Shown: piece after piece, positions 33,579 through 41,033 of the stretch
Position numbering within the stretch: position 1 is the stretch's first letter
Layout: each line of letters begins with the position of its first letter
Source: Nocardia terpenica
GTDB lineage: Bacteria > Actinomycetota > Actinomycetes > Mycobacteriales > Mycobacteriaceae
DNA: 64,000 bases
Direction of reading: 5' to 3'
NCBI RefSeq assembly: GCF_013186535.1
Contig: NZ_JABMCZ010000003.1
Location: 1,364,001 to 1,428,000 of the forward strand
Made by a program: the position numbers and the translations under genes
The notes under the pieces: generated by a model
The model's database searches: none
Told to the model about the DNA's origin: nothing
The model's input: only the letters and a program-made list of their open reading frames with translations

Positions 33579-34658
33579 ATGGGGCCGGTGGGTCCGGTGT
33601 TCGGTGAACGCCCCTCCTTCGGTCTGCCCCGACTGACCGATCGGCCCGACTACCGTCTCGTCGGGATCCTGCGCATCCCGGAGATCCAGATCAGCCCGTG
33701 GGTGTCGCTCACGCGCCGGGTGCTGTTCGCGGTCGGCCTGCTGGTCGCCGCCACCCTGGTGGTATACTTCGGCCGCGACGGCTACCACGACACCCAGGGC
33801 GACGACCTCTCGCTGCTGGACGCGGCCTATTACTCGACGGTGTCGCTGTCGACCACCGGTTACGGCGACATCACCCCGTTCACCCCGCAGGCCCGGCTGA
33901 TCAATACCGTCGTCATCACGCCGCTGCGGATCCTCTTCCTGATCGTTCTGGTCGGCACCACCCTGCAGGTGCTGACCGAACGGTCCCGGCAGGCGTTCAA
34001 GATTCAGCGATGGAGGCACAGGGTGCGCAATCACACCGTGGTCGTCGGGTACGGGACGAAGGGGCGCACCGCCATCGACGCCATGCTCGGCGACGGCGTG
34101 CCCGCCCAGGACATCGTGGTCGTCGACACCGACCACGCCGTGCTGGAGGCCGCCGCGAACGCGGGCCTGGTCACCGTGCACGGCTCCGCGGCCCGGTCAG
34201 ACGTGCTGCGGCTGGCCGGGGCGCAGCACGCGGCGGCGGTCGTGGTCGCCGCCAATCGCGACGACACCGCCGTGCTGATCACCCTGACCGCGCGCGAGCT
34301 CAATGCGAAAGCCAAGATCATCGCCTCGATCCGGGAATCGGAGAACACCCACCTGCTGCGCCAGTCCGGCGCCGATTCGGTGGTGGTGTCCTCGGAGACC
34401 GCGGGCAGGCTGCTCGGCATCGCCACCACGACCCCGAGCGTGGTGGACATGATCGAGGATCTGCTCACCCCCGAGGCCGGATTCGCCATCGCCGAACGCG
34501 AGGTGGGCCCCGACGAGGTCGGCGGCTCGCCCCGGCATCTGCGCGACATCGTGCTGGGCGTGGTGCGCGGCGGCACGCTGATCCGGGTCGACGAGCCCGC
34601 CGTGGACGCGCTGGAGGCACACGACAAGTTGCTGTACATCCGCCGCGTGCAGAAGTGA
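33579..34658 (+). CDS. Potassium channel with TrkA-N (RCK) domain
   Basis: A 359-residue two-TM channel followed by a cytoplasmic regulatory domain, like Rv3200c. TM1 is VLFAVGLLVAATLVVYF, the selectivity filter is STTGYGDITP, and TM2 is RILFLIVLVGTTLQVL. The RCK Rossmann domain begins VVVGYGTKGRTAIDAML; a TrkA-C-like segment follows (GPDEVGGSPRHLRDIVL). Probably a ligand-gated K+ channel. The stop overlaps the nudC start (GTGA at 34655-34658). Confidence 0.9.
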   Translation: MGPVGPVFGERPSFGLPRLTDRPDYRLVGILRIPEIQISPWVSLTRRVLFAVGLLVAATLVVYFGRDGYHDTQGDDLSLLDAAYYSTVSLSTTGYGDITPFTPQARLINTVVITPLRILFLIVLVGTTLQVLTERSRQAFKIQRWRHRVRNHTVVVGYGTKGRTAIDAMLGDGVPAQDIVVVDTDHAVLEAAANAGLVTVHGSAARSDVLRLAGAQHAAAVVVAANRDDTAVLITLTARELNAKAKIIASIRESENTHLLRQSGADSVVVSSETAGRLLGIATTTPSVVDMIEDLLTPEAGFAIAEREVGPDEVGGSPRHLRDIVLGVVRGGTLIRVDEPAVDALEAHDKLLYIRRVQK

Positions 34659-35596
34659 GAGCGGACGATACGCTCGGTGGTGTGTCGGGTTTTCAGCTGA
34701 AAAACGTTCCGCTGCTGTCGCGTTCCGCGCTGGATCGCGCCGAGGAGCTCCGTTCGGACGAGCAGGCGCTGAAGGCGGGCTGGGCGAATGCCCGGCTGCT
34801 GCGGGTGAACCGACGCGGTCAGATCCGATTCGACGACGACGCGCTGCTGCTGGAACCGGCCACGAATCTATCCGCCGAACCGGCTCCCGAGGCGGTGTTC
34901 CTCGGTGTCGACGCGGGCGTGCACCTGTGGGCGGTGCGGGACAACGACATCGAGGGCCGCCTGCTGGACCTGCGCATGATCGGCGCCGCGGGCGTTCCGC
35001 TCGACGATCTGGGCCTCGGGATGTTCTCGGCCGCGATGGCCCTGCTGAACTGGCACGACCAGGCCCGCTTCAGCGCCGTCGACGGCACGCCCACCACCTC
35101 GGCCAAGGGCGGTTGGTCGCGATTCACCGAGGATGGGCGCGAAGAGTTCCCGCGCATCGACCCCGCGGTCATCTGCCTGGTCCACGACGGGGCCGACCGG
35201 GTGCTGCTGGCCCGGCAGCACACCTGGCCCGAGGGCATGTTCTCGCTGCTGGCCGGTTTCGTGGAGGCGGGGGAGTCGCTGGAGCGCTGCGTGGAGCGCG
35301 AGATCAAGGAGGAGGTCGGCGTCGACGTCCGCGAGATCGGCTACCTCGGCAGCCAGCCCTGGCCGCTCCCGCGCTCGCTCATGCTCGGCTTCGCCGCCGT
35401 GGCCGACCCGGAGCAGCCGCTGATCTTCTCCGACGGCGAGATCGCCGAGGCGCACTGGTTCACCCGCGACGAGGTCCGCGAAGCCCTCACCCGCGGCGCC
35501 TGGGGTTCGCAAGGCTCCGAGGGCGCCCGCCTGATGCTCCCGGGCTCGATCTCCATCGCCCGCACCATCATCGAATCCTGGGTCCCCGCACCCTGA
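34655..35596 (+). CDS. nudC: NudC-type NAD+/NADH diphosphatase (Nudix)
   Basis: A 313-residue Nudix hydrolase that cleaves NAD(H) and may remove NAD caps from RNA. The Nudix box has GFVEAGES and REIKEEVG, and the NudC signature SQPWPLPRSLMLGF follows it. The cysteines of the zinc ribbon found in E. coli NudC are missing: the equivalent stretch reads RFSAVDGTPTTSAKGGWSRF. GTG 34655 is translationally coupled to the channel gene; GTG 34682 is an alternative. Homologue of Rv3199c. Confidence 0.9.
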   Translation: MRADDTLGGVSGFQLKNVPLLSRSALDRAEELRSDEQALKAGWANARLLRVNRRGQIRFDDDALLLEPATNLSAEPAPEAVFLGVDAGVHLWAVRDNDIEGRLLDLRMIGAAGVPLDDLGLGMFSAAMALLNWHDQARFSAVDGTPTTSAKGGWSRFTEDGREEFPRIDPAVICLVHDGADRVLLARQHTWPEGMFSLLAGFVEAGESLERCVEREIKEEVGVDVREIGYLGSQPWPLPRSLMLGFAAVADPEQPLIFSDGEIAEAHWFTRDEVREALTRGAWGSQGSEGARLMLPGSISIARTIIESWVPAP

Positions 35597-35616
35597 TCCA
35601 CCCGGCGACAGCAATG

Positions 35617-35644
35617 CCCGGCGAAGGTCGCGACCTTCGCCGGG
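35617..35644. terminator. Perfect 28-bp palindrome between nudC and the mycoredoxin gene
   Basis: CCCGGCGAAGGTCG followed directly by its reverse complement CGACCTTCGCCGGG, between convergent stop codons. A strong bidirectional terminator-like structure, although without a T-tract. Confidence 0.7.
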
Positions 35645-35667
35645 AGATGTTTCGGCGTTCGCCCGAC

Positions 35668-35919
35668 TCAGGCGATGGCGCTGAGGGCCTGCTTGACCTG
35701 GGCCAGTGAGGGATTGGTGGCGACGGAGCCGTCGGCGTACTTCACGGTCGGCACCACGTGGTTGCCGCCGTTGACGCTGCCGACGAATTCGGCTGCCGCG
35801 GGGTCCTCTTCGATATCGACCTCGGTATAGGAGATCCCGGCCTCTTGCAACTGCGTCTTGAGGCGGCGGCAGTAGCCGCACCAGGTCGTGGAATACATGA
35901 TCAGGTCGGTAGCACTCAC
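35668..35919 (-). CDS. mrx1: Mycoredoxin-1-like glutaredoxin
   Basis: An 83-residue glutaredoxin-fold protein, like Rv3198A. Active site TTWCGYCRRLK (CGYC), cis-Pro in HVVPTVKYADG. It reduces mixed disulfides with mycothiol. GTG 35919 is the assigned start. It lies in the same neighbourhood (nudC, mycoredoxin, uvrD2) as in mycobacteria. Confidence 0.92.
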   Translation of the reverse strand: MSATDLIMYSTTWCGYCRRLKTQLQEAGISYTEVDIEEDPAAAEFVGSVNGGNHVVPTVKYADGSVATNPSLAQVKQALSAIA

Positions 35920-35977
35920 GGCCCCTACAACAGCGAACCGGTGACCCCTGTTCCCGGGGCTCGAGGGCTTGCGAGGC

Positions 35978-36001
35978 GTTTAGTATGCGCACATACTAAA
36001 C
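35978..36001. promoter_or_regulatory. MarR-type operator upstream of the SRPBCC gene
   Basis: GTTTAGTATG-CGCA-CATACTAAAC is a perfect 10-bp inverted repeat with a 4-bp centre, ending 2 nt before the ATG at 36004. It is AT-rich compared with its surroundings and has the size of MarR operators. The MarR gene is the second gene of the operon, so autoregulation is likely. Confidence 0.7.
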
Positions 36002-36003
36002 GC

Positions 36004-36426
36004 ATGACGCAGATCGCCTCCGCCCGTGCCACCTCCACGGCCGCCCCCGCCGACTTCTTCGCCCGCTGGGCCGACATGCAGACCTGGCCGGAGTGGAATT
36101 CGGATACCGAATGGGTGCGGCTCGACGGCCCGTTCGGCCCCGGCGCCACCGGCACCCTGAAGCCGAAGGGCGGCCCGAAGGTGTCGTTCACGGTGGCGAA
36201 ACTCACCGACACCGAATTCGTCGACGTCTCGCGGCTGTTCGGCGCGCGGCTGGCCTTCGCGCATCAGGTCGAGTCGTCCGAAGGCCGCACCGAGGTCTCG
36301 GTGCAGATCTCGATCGAGGGTCCGCTGGGCTGGTTCTGGACCCGGGTGCTCGGCGGCGACCTGGCGAAATCCGCGCAGCGCGACCTCGACGCACTGGTCG
36401 TGGCCGCCGAAGGGCAGCGAGCGTGA
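36004..36426 (+). CDS. SRPBCC-family protein
   Basis: A 140-residue protein with the START-like ligand-binding pattern: FFARWADMQTWPEWNSDTEWVRLDGPFGPGATG then a C-terminal helix (TRVLGGDLAKSAQRDLDAL). Probably binds a small hydrophobic molecule. Starts directly behind the palindromic operator, with little room for a ribosome site, so it may be leaderless. In an operon with a MarR regulator 19 nt downstream; the SRPBCC protein might deliver or remove the MarR ligand. Confidence 0.82.
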   Translation: MTQIASARATSTAAPADFFARWADMQTWPEWNSDTEWVRLDGPFGPGATGTLKPKGGPKVSFTVAKLTDTEFVDVSRLFGARLAFAHQVESSEGRTEVSVQISIEGPLGWFWTRVLGGDLAKSAQRDLDALVVAAEGQRA

Positions 36427-36445
36427 CCTCCGCTATGGTCGGCCC

Positions 36446-36913
36446 GTGATCGAGGAACCGACCGGAGGTTTCCGCAGTGCATTCGCCCGCGATGCCGACG
36501 CGAGTCCCGGCTTGCTGCTGTGGCAGGTGACCAACCGCTGGCAGGCCGCCCAGCGTGCCGCGCTCGCACCGTTCGATCTCACCCACGTCCAGTTCGTGCT
36601 GCTGGCCTCGCTGACCTACTTCGCCCAGCCCGGCGGCGAGCCGATCACCCAGCGCGACCTGGCCGCCCACGCCGCCACCGACCCGATGATGACCTCCCAG
36701 GTGCTGCGCGCCCTGGAGCACAAGGGCCTCGTCGAACGCCACGACCATCCGCACGACCGCCGCGCGAAGTCCCTCGCACCGACGAAAGCCGGTGTGGCAC
36801 TGGTCAACCGGGCGATCGTGGCGGTCGAGACCTGCGACCGCGAATTCTTCGAACCGCTCGGCGACCGCCTCCGCGCCTTCACCGGCGCCCTGCGCGATCT
36901 CCGCGATCGATGA
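36446..36913 (+). CDS. MarR-family regulator
   Basis: A 155-residue winged-helix protein. LTHVQFVLLASLTYF, the recognition region TQRDLAAHAATDPMMTSQVLRALEHKGLVER and the wing HPHDRRAKSLAPTKAG are typical MarR features. GTG 36446. Probably binds the inverted repeat at 35978-36001. Confidence 0.88.
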   Translation: MIEEPTGGFRSAFARDADASPGLLLWQVTNRWQAAQRAALAPFDLTHVQFVLLASLTYFAQPGGEPITQRDLAAHAATDPMMTSQVLRALEHKGLVERHDHPHDRRAKSLAPTKAGVALVNRAIVAVETCDREFFEPLGDRLRAFTGALRDLRDR

Positions 36914-36931
36914 CCCGGCGGTGATCCGCAG

Positions 36932-39112
36932 GTGTCGGACCGCACTGTCATGATGGAACCCGTGCCCGCCCCGACCAGTCTCCGGCTCGACGGACTCGAT
37001 CCCGAGCAGGCCGCCGCCGTGCGCGCGCCGCGCGGGCCGGTGTGCGTGCTCGCCGGCGCCGGCACCGGCAAGACCCGCACCATCACCCATCGCATCGCGT
37101 ATCTGGTCTCGGCCGGTCACGTCCGCGCCGATCAGGTGCTGTCGGTCACCTTCACCGCCCGCGCCGCGGGGGAGCTGCGCAACCGCCTGCGCGCCCTCGG
37201 GCTGGGCGGCGAGGCGAATGCCGTGCAGGCCCGCACCTTCCACGCGGCCGCGCTGCGCCAGCTGCGCTACTTCTGGCCGCAGGTCATCGGCGATGTGCCG
37301 TGGCGCCTGATCGACAGCAAGTTCCCGATCGTCGCGCAGGCCGCCAACCGTTCGGGCCTGGCCTCCACCACGGAGAACGTGCGCGACCTGGCGAGCGAGA
37401 TCGAGTGGGCCAAGGCCTCGCTCATCGCCCCCGAGGACTACGTCGCGGCGGTGGCCCGTCGCCATCGCGAAACCCCGTTCGACGCACGCAAGGTCGCGGA
37501 CGTCTACGCCGGGTACGAAGCCCTGAAGACCAGCCCCGAGGGCCTGCTGCTCGACTTCGACGACCTGCTGCTGCACACCGCGGCCGCCCTGGAGGACTAT
37601 CCGGCCGTCGCCGAGGAGTTCCGCGGCCGCTACCGCTGCTTCGTCGTCGACGAGTATCAGGACGTCACCCCCCTGCAGCAGCGCGTGCTCGACGCCTGGC
37701 TGGGCGACCGCGACGATCTGACCGTCGTCGGCGACGCCAACCAGACCATCTACTCCTTCACCGGCGCCAGCCCGAGCCACCTGCTCGACTTCTCCCGCCG
37801 CTTCCCCGACGCCACCGTGGTGCGGCTGGAACGCGACTACCGCTCCACGCCGCAGGTGGTGTCGCTGGCCAATCGGGTCATCGGCGCGGCGCGCGGCCGC
37901 ATCGCGGGCACCCGCCTGCAGCTCATCGGCCAGCGCGCCGACGGCCCGGAACCCGAGTTCGCCGAATACGACGACGAGCCCGCCGAGGCCCTGGCCGTCG
38001 CGAAAGCCATTGCGCGCCTGCTCGGTAAGGGCGTCCCCGCCGCCGAGATCGCCGTGCTCTACCGCATCAACGCCCAGTCCGAGGCGTACGAGCAGGCGCT
38101 GACCGAGGCCGGTATCCCGTATCAGGTCCGCGGCGGGGAGGGCTTCTTCCAGCGGGCCGAGGTCCGCCAGGCCGTCACCGCGCTACGCCAGACCGCCGCC
38201 CGCGAGGACCTGCCGGACGCCCGCGGCCCCGAACTGGTCACACTGGTCCGCGCGGTGCTGGCCCGGCTCGGCCTCACCGCCACCGAACCCAGCGGCGCGC
38301 AGGCCCGCGAACGCTGGTCCGCGCTGCTCGCCCTGGTCCAGCTCGCCGAGGAACTCGCCACCCACGACCCGGACCTGGACCTGCCCGGCCTGCTGCGCGA
38401 GCTCGCCGCCCGCGCCGAGGCCCGGCACCCACCGACCGTGCAGGGCGTCACGCTGGCCTCGCTGCACGCCGCCAAGGGCCTGGAGTGGGACGCGGTGTTT
38501 CTGGTCGGGCTCGCCGACGGCACGCTGCCGATCGCGCACGTCCTCGCCGAGGGCGGCGCCGTCGCCGACGAGGCCGCGCTCGAGGAGGAACGGCGGCTGC
38601 TCTACGTCGGCGTCACCCGCGCCCGCGAACATCTGCGGCTGTCCTGGGCGCTGTCGCGCGGCGAGGGCTCGCGGCGCACGCGCCGGCGCAGCCGCTTCCT
38701 CAACGGCCTGGTCCCCGAGGACTCCCCGGCCTCGCGCATCGCCAAGCCCACCGCGGACCGGCGCAAACGCAACCATCCCGGCTGCCGCGTCTGCGGGCGG
38801 CCGCTGCTGGGCACCACGTCCACCATGCTGGGTCGCTGCGCGCGCTGCCCGGCCGATCTGGACACCGAACTGCTGGCGGCACTGCAGGACTGGCGGCGGC
38901 ACAAGGCCGACGAGCTGTCGGTCCCGCATTTCGTGGTGTTCAGCGACACCACGCTCACCGCGATCGCCGAACAGTTGCCCACCGATAATCGGGGCCTGGT
39001 CGCGATCCCCGGCATCGGGGCGAAGAAGCTCGGGCAGTTCGGCGCCGAGGTACTAGCCATAGTCCGCTCCCGCCTCGGTGCGCAAGACCATAAAACTGCA
39101 GGTGAAAAATAG
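36932..39112 (+). CDS. uvrD2: UvrD2 ATP-dependent DNA helicase
   Basis: A 726-residue SF1A helicase matching actinobacterial UvrD2 (Rv3198c). Walker A VLAGAGTGKTRTITHRI, VVDEYQDVTPLQQRVLD, VGDANQTIYSFTGA, TLASLHAAKGLEWDAVFLVGL and EERRLLYVGVTRAREHL are helicase motifs. Near the C-terminus a four-cysteine cluster (CRVCG...CARC) is followed by an HRDC domain (VPHFVVFSDTTLTAIAEQLP), both diagnostic of UvrD2. GTG 36932 is used; ATG 36950 is possible. The probable whiB7 promoter overlaps the stop codon. Confidence 0.93.
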   Translation: MSDRTVMMEPVPAPTSLRLDGLDPEQAAAVRAPRGPVCVLAGAGTGKTRTITHRIAYLVSAGHVRADQVLSVTFTARAAGELRNRLRALGLGGEANAVQARTFHAAALRQLRYFWPQVIGDVPWRLIDSKFPIVAQAANRSGLASTTENVRDLASEIEWAKASLIAPEDYVAAVARRHRETPFDARKVADVYAGYEALKTSPEGLLLDFDDLLLHTAAALEDYPAVAEEFRGRYRCFVVDEYQDVTPLQQRVLDAWLGDRDDLTVVGDANQTIYSFTGASPSHLLDFSRRFPDATVVRLERDYRSTPQVVSLANRVIGAARGRIAGTRLQLIGQRADGPEPEFAEYDDEPAEALAVAKAIARLLGKGVPAAEIAVLYRINAQSEAYEQALTEAGIPYQVRGGEGFFQRAEVRQAVTALRQTAAREDLPDARGPELVTLVRAVLARLGLTATEPSGAQARERWSALLALVQLAEELATHDPDLDLPGLLRELAARAEARHPPTVQGVTLASLHAAKGLEWDAVFLVGLADGTLPIAHVLAEGGAVADEAALEEERRLLYVGVTRAREHLRLSWALSRGEGSRRTRRRSRFLNGLVPEDSPASRIAKPTADRRKRNHPGCRVCGRPLLGTTSTMLGRCARCPADLDTELLAALQDWRRHKADELSVPHFVVFSDTTLTAIAEQLPTDNRGLVAIPGIGAKKLGQFGAEVLAIVRSRLGAQDHKTAGEK

Positions 39113-39143
39113 GTTGTGCGGTTGTGTGGCCGCCGCTTAGGGT
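39102..39143 (+). promoter_or_regulatory. Probable autoregulated whiB7 promoter
   Basis: TTGTGC (39114-39119), an 18-bp spacer, and TAGGGT (39138-39143). Immediately upstream is the AT-rich patch TGAAAAATA (39102-39110) in otherwise GC-rich DNA. WhiB7 is known to activate promoters, including its own, that carry an AT-rich patch just upstream of -35, bound by its AT-hook. Transcription would start near 39150, giving a leader of about 530 nt. Confidence 0.7.
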
Positions 39144-39210
39144 GTGATCAGCACCGGGAGGTCATTCCGGCGCGCACAGTGAGAAATCTAGTTTCAGGAG
39201 GGAGGCAGCC

Positions 39211-39537
39211 ATGAACGGAATCGTGAACATCGCATCGACCGGCGTTGCATCGTCGGCGATTCCGAGCGTGTGCGTCTCCCGGGGGGTCCTCTCCGCTATG
39301 CAGGGGACCGGTCTGTCCGCAGTACGCATGTTCGGGATCGATGCCAAGGCGCCGAAGCATGCCGTCCTGATGGACAAAACCCAGTGGGACTGGCGCCAGG
39401 CGTTCACCAACGCCGTTATCGCAGAAGCGATCTTCCACGCGGCACACGCCGACCGCACGCCGGCGTATCTGCCGGGAGCCCGCCTCCGCAACGCCAACCC
39501 AGCGACCGTGTTCAGGAGTCGTCACCGACTCAGGTAG
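39211..39537 (+). CDS. Upstream ORF in the whiB7 leader (108 codons)
   Basis: ATG 39211 has a very strong ribosome site (AGGAGGGAGG, about 39196-39205). The predicted 108-residue peptide resembles no family I know; it has a central KAPKHAVLMDKTQWDWRQAF segment and an arginine-rich end. It ends 23 nt before a terminator hairpin and 140 nt before whiB7. In mycobacteria and streptomycetes whiB7/wblC leaders contain uORFs that sense ribosome-targeting antibiotics; that role is inferred here. It is longer than I would expect for a leader peptide, so a free-standing small protein remains possible. Confidence 0.6.
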   Translation: MNGIVNIASTGVASSAIPSVCVSRGVLSAMQGTGLSAVRMFGIDAKAPKHAVLMDKTQWDWRQAFTNAVIAEAIFHAAHADRTPAYLPGARLRNANPATVFRSRHRLR

Positions 39538-39560
39538 GGAACAACTTCCCTCGAGCCACT

Positions 39561-39602
39561 GGCCACGGATCGCGAACCGCGACACCGTGGCCATAGTTTT
39601 AT
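39561..39602 (+). terminator. Attenuator (intrinsic terminator) in the whiB7 leader
   Basis: GGCCACGG (39561-39568) pairs with CCGTGGCC (39585-39592); inside, TCGCG and CGCGA extend the stem around AAC. ATAGTTTTAT follows, a T-rich tract. It lies between the leader ORF and whiB7, so it can end transcription early when the leader ORF is translated normally. Confidence 0.75.
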
Positions 39603-39677
39603 CCGGCCCTTCGGCCACCCGGCACCGGTTTCGCGGAACACAACGAAACGACCGCTGCACGAGCTGAAGGAGCAACA

Positions 39678-39986
39678 GTGTCGACCGCGACCACTACTCG
39701 CGTGACATGCCGATCATCCGTGGCCTCGACTTCCCGCACCCGGGGAGTCACGCTCACCCTGCCCTGCCGGGTCGGTAACCCCGACCTCTGGTTCGCCGAG
39801 AGCCCGGCGCAGTTGGAAGAGGCGAAGGCGCTGTGCGCCTCCTGCCCGATCCGCAAGGGCTGCCTGACCGCCGCGTTGGATCGTGGTGAGCCCTGGGGGG
39901 TCTGGGGCGGAGAGATCTTCGAACAGGGCGTGGTGATCGCCCGCAAGCGGCCGCGTGGCCGCCCGCGCAAGGTCGCCGTGGTATGA
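39678..39986 (+). CDS. whiB7: WhiB7 redox-sensing transcriptional activator
   Basis: A 102-residue WhiB protein. The four [4Fe-4S] cysteines are C30 (TLPCRVGN), then CASCPIRKGC; GEPWGVWGGE is the conserved turn that binds sigma-A; the C-terminal RPRGRPRK is the AT-hook specific to WhiB7. GTG 39678 follows AAGGAG. It activates intrinsic antibiotic-resistance genes under ribosome stress. It lies downstream of uvrD2 as in mycobacteria, and a strong terminator follows. Confidence 0.95.
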   Translation: MSTATTTRVTCRSSVASTSRTRGVTLTLPCRVGNPDLWFAESPAQLEEAKALCASCPIRKGCLTAALDRGEPWGVWGGEIFEQGVVIARKRPRGRPRKVAVV

Positions 39987-40080
39987 GCATCCGGCCCGAG
40001 GGCGGCAGCCTGCGCCATCCCGGCGTAGGGCCGCGCACATGCCACCGCGACCCGTCGATCATCGGCTATGACCTGGAAGG

Positions 40081-40124
40081 CCAACGAGCCCCGCATCCTT
40101 ACTTCGAGGTGCGGGGCTCGTTGG
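40081..40124. terminator. Bidirectional terminator after whiB7
   Basis: A perfect 15-bp inverted repeat, CCAACGAGCCCCGCA and TGCGGGGCTCGTTGG, with a 14-nt loop. It is located between whiB7 and the convergent cupin-type regulator, upstream of palindromic copies 8a and 8b. Confidence 0.8.
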
Positions 40125-40140
40125 GTATTCCGGCCATCCC

Positions 40141-40210
40141 GATTCCGGCGCGCTTTTGGCCGGAATCCACCGTGCGCGAGGTGGATTCCGGCCAAAAGCA
40201 CGCCGGAATC
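40141..40210. repeat. Inverted pair of palindromic elements (copies 8a and 8b)
   Basis: Copy 8a (40141-40167): stem GATTCCGGC/GCCGGAATC, loop GCGCTTTTG. Copy 8b (40184-40210): same stem, loop CAAAAGCAC. The 16-nt spacer CACCGTGCGCGAGGTG itself has CACC/GGTG ends, so the whole 70 nt can fold as one long palindrome. Intergenic, with no tandem array. Same arrangement as the pair in the NRPS gene. Confidence 0.93.
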
Positions 40211-40284
40211 ACGGGAGTCGTGGGCGTGAAGCGACGAGCGTCGTGGACGACGGTGTGACGAAGAACTCTGGGGGCGGGGCGACT

Positions 40285-40893
40285 TCAGCGGGGGCGGTGG
40301 GGTGGATGGCGAACCGTCAGGCCGTCGGAGACCGCGGTGATCAATGTCATGGTGTCGTTCGTGTGGGCCCACCAGCGGTGGCGGATTCCGGCGGTGCAGT
40401 AGTAGGCGTCGCCCGTGGCGAGGGTGATTTCGGTGCCGTCGGCCACGACCGTGATGGCGCCGCGCACCACGTAGATCAATTCGTCGTTGTCGTGGGCGAA
40501 TTCGCGGTCGCCGCGGTCGGTGCCGCCGGTGAACTCCAGGGCACGCAGGTCGCGGCGGCCGTGCACCAGGGACCGGACCGAGCCGTCGACGCCCGGATCG
40601 TCCTGGGCCAGCGCGGAATTCGTTCCGGCGCGGACCACCGACTCGGCGGGGGCCGGGTCGGCCGCGGCGAGCAGTTCGGTCGCGGTGGTGTCCAGGGCGT
40701 CGGCGATGCGCTGCAGCGAGCGCAGGCTGGTATTGGTGCGGCCGTTCTCCAGCTGGCTGAGGAACGACGGCGACAGGGCCGTCCGCCGCGCCAACTGGGC
40801 CAGCGTCAGCTTCGCGGCCAGCCGCCGGTTGTGCACGACATCGGCCAGGCTCTGCCGGCGCGCTCGATCGAGGACCTCACTGTTCGCCTCCAC
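40285..40893 (-). CDS. XRE-family regulator with cupin sensor domain
   Basis: A 202-residue PuuR-like regulator. HTH residues about 17-72 (LAQLARRTALSPSFLSQLENGRTNTSLRSLQRIADAL), then a cupin (DNDELIYVVRGAITVVADG, GDAYYCTAGIRHRW). Cupins in this family bind small organic ligands. Divergent from the ASST-like gene, with a perfect 14-bp palindrome between them that is a candidate operator. Confidence 0.88.
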   Translation of the reverse strand: MEANSEVLDRARRQSLADVVHNRRLAAKLTLAQLARRTALSPSFLSQLENGRTNTSLRSLQRIADALDTTATELLAAADPAPAESVVRAGTNSALAQDDPGVDGSVRSLVHGRRDLRALEFTGGTDRGDREFAHDNDELIYVVRGAITVVADGTEITLATGDAYYCTAGIRHRWWAHTNDTMTLITAVSDGLTVRHPPHRPR

Positions 40894-40995
40894 TCACCCC
40901 GCCTCTCGTCGATGTCGCCTCATTCTCGATGCCACACCGCCGAAGCACATCCTTTAGGTCAGTGTGATCGGAAGACTTCCCGCGCCCGGAAGCGT

Positions 40996-41009
40996 ACTGA
41001 ATATTCAGT
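40996..41009. promoter_or_regulatory. Candidate operator of the XRE-cupin regulator
   Basis: ACTGAATATTCAGT is a perfect 14-bp palindrome in the 140-bp space between the divergent regulator and the ASST-like gene, 24 bp before the latter's start codon. It is unusually AT-rich for this genome. Binding is inferred. Confidence 0.6.
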
Positions 41010-41033
41010 GAAACTGGATTTTCGGGAGGCGGC

